From NCBI GenBank assembly GCA_025355115.1, contig JANXLO010000752.1:1-7546 (forward strand): 7,546 bases of DNA, given 5' to 3'. The first letter of the stretch is position 1, and each line of letters begins with the position of its first letter. This DNA comes from Chthonomonadaceae bacterium. GTDB taxonomy: Bacteria; Armatimonadota; Chthonomonadetes; Chthonomonadales; Chthonomonadaceae. Below are positions 7,526 through 7,546 of the stretch, one piece after another. The position numbers and the translations under genes were made by a program. The notes beneath the pieces are model-generated. The model was not told where the DNA came from, searched no databases, and saw only the letters and a list, made by a program, of their open reading frames with translations.

Positions 7526-7546
7526 CATTCCTGCTTCGATTTCAGC

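Overview
The window is a dense, GC-rich stretch of bacterial chromosome with five complete protein genes and one gene cut by the left edge. It has no sign of an insertion sequence, phage, CRISPR array, tRNA or rRNA. The pairing of a DUF1553 (PSD1-type) protein with a Tat-exported DUF1501 protein is typical of Planctomycetota, Verrucomicrobiota, Armatimonadota and some Acidobacteriota. Clear GGAG-type ribosome binding sites precede the complete forward operon genes. The sequence alone does not settle which of these phyla it comes from.

Region 1 (1-4491, + strand) reads as one operon: the C-terminal part of a DUF1553 protein, two different short-chain dehydrogenases/reductases (SDRs), then DUF1501. 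Gaps are 59, 31 and 27 bases, and the last three genes each have a Shine-Dalgarno sequence. DUF1549/DUF1553 and DUF1501 genes are usually direct neighbours, so the two SDRs sitting between them are the notable point. A reasonable inference is that the exported DUF1553/DUF1501 pair handles an extracellular or periplasmic substrate, perhaps a polysaccharide or its sugars, and that the cytoplasmic SDRs oxidise or reduce a product. The substrate cannot be read from the sequence.

Region 2 (4578-6176, - strand) converges on the operon. It encodes an unusual single-chain protein: about four N-terminal membrane segments, a C39-like papain-fold domain with an intact Gln/Cys/His/Asp set, and a C-terminal esterase-D-type alpha/beta hydrolase with an intact Ser/Asp/His set. 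No ABC transporter accompanies it.

Region 3 (6344-7525, + strand) is divergent from region 2 across a 167-base intergenic stretch. It encodes a secreted serine hydrolase of the beta-lactamase/class C family with SxxK, YxN and HxG motifs. The window ends 21 bases after its stop codon.

The best candidate for something little described is the membrane-anchored C39-esterase fusion, followed by the DUF1553-SDR-SDR-DUF1501 operon layout.
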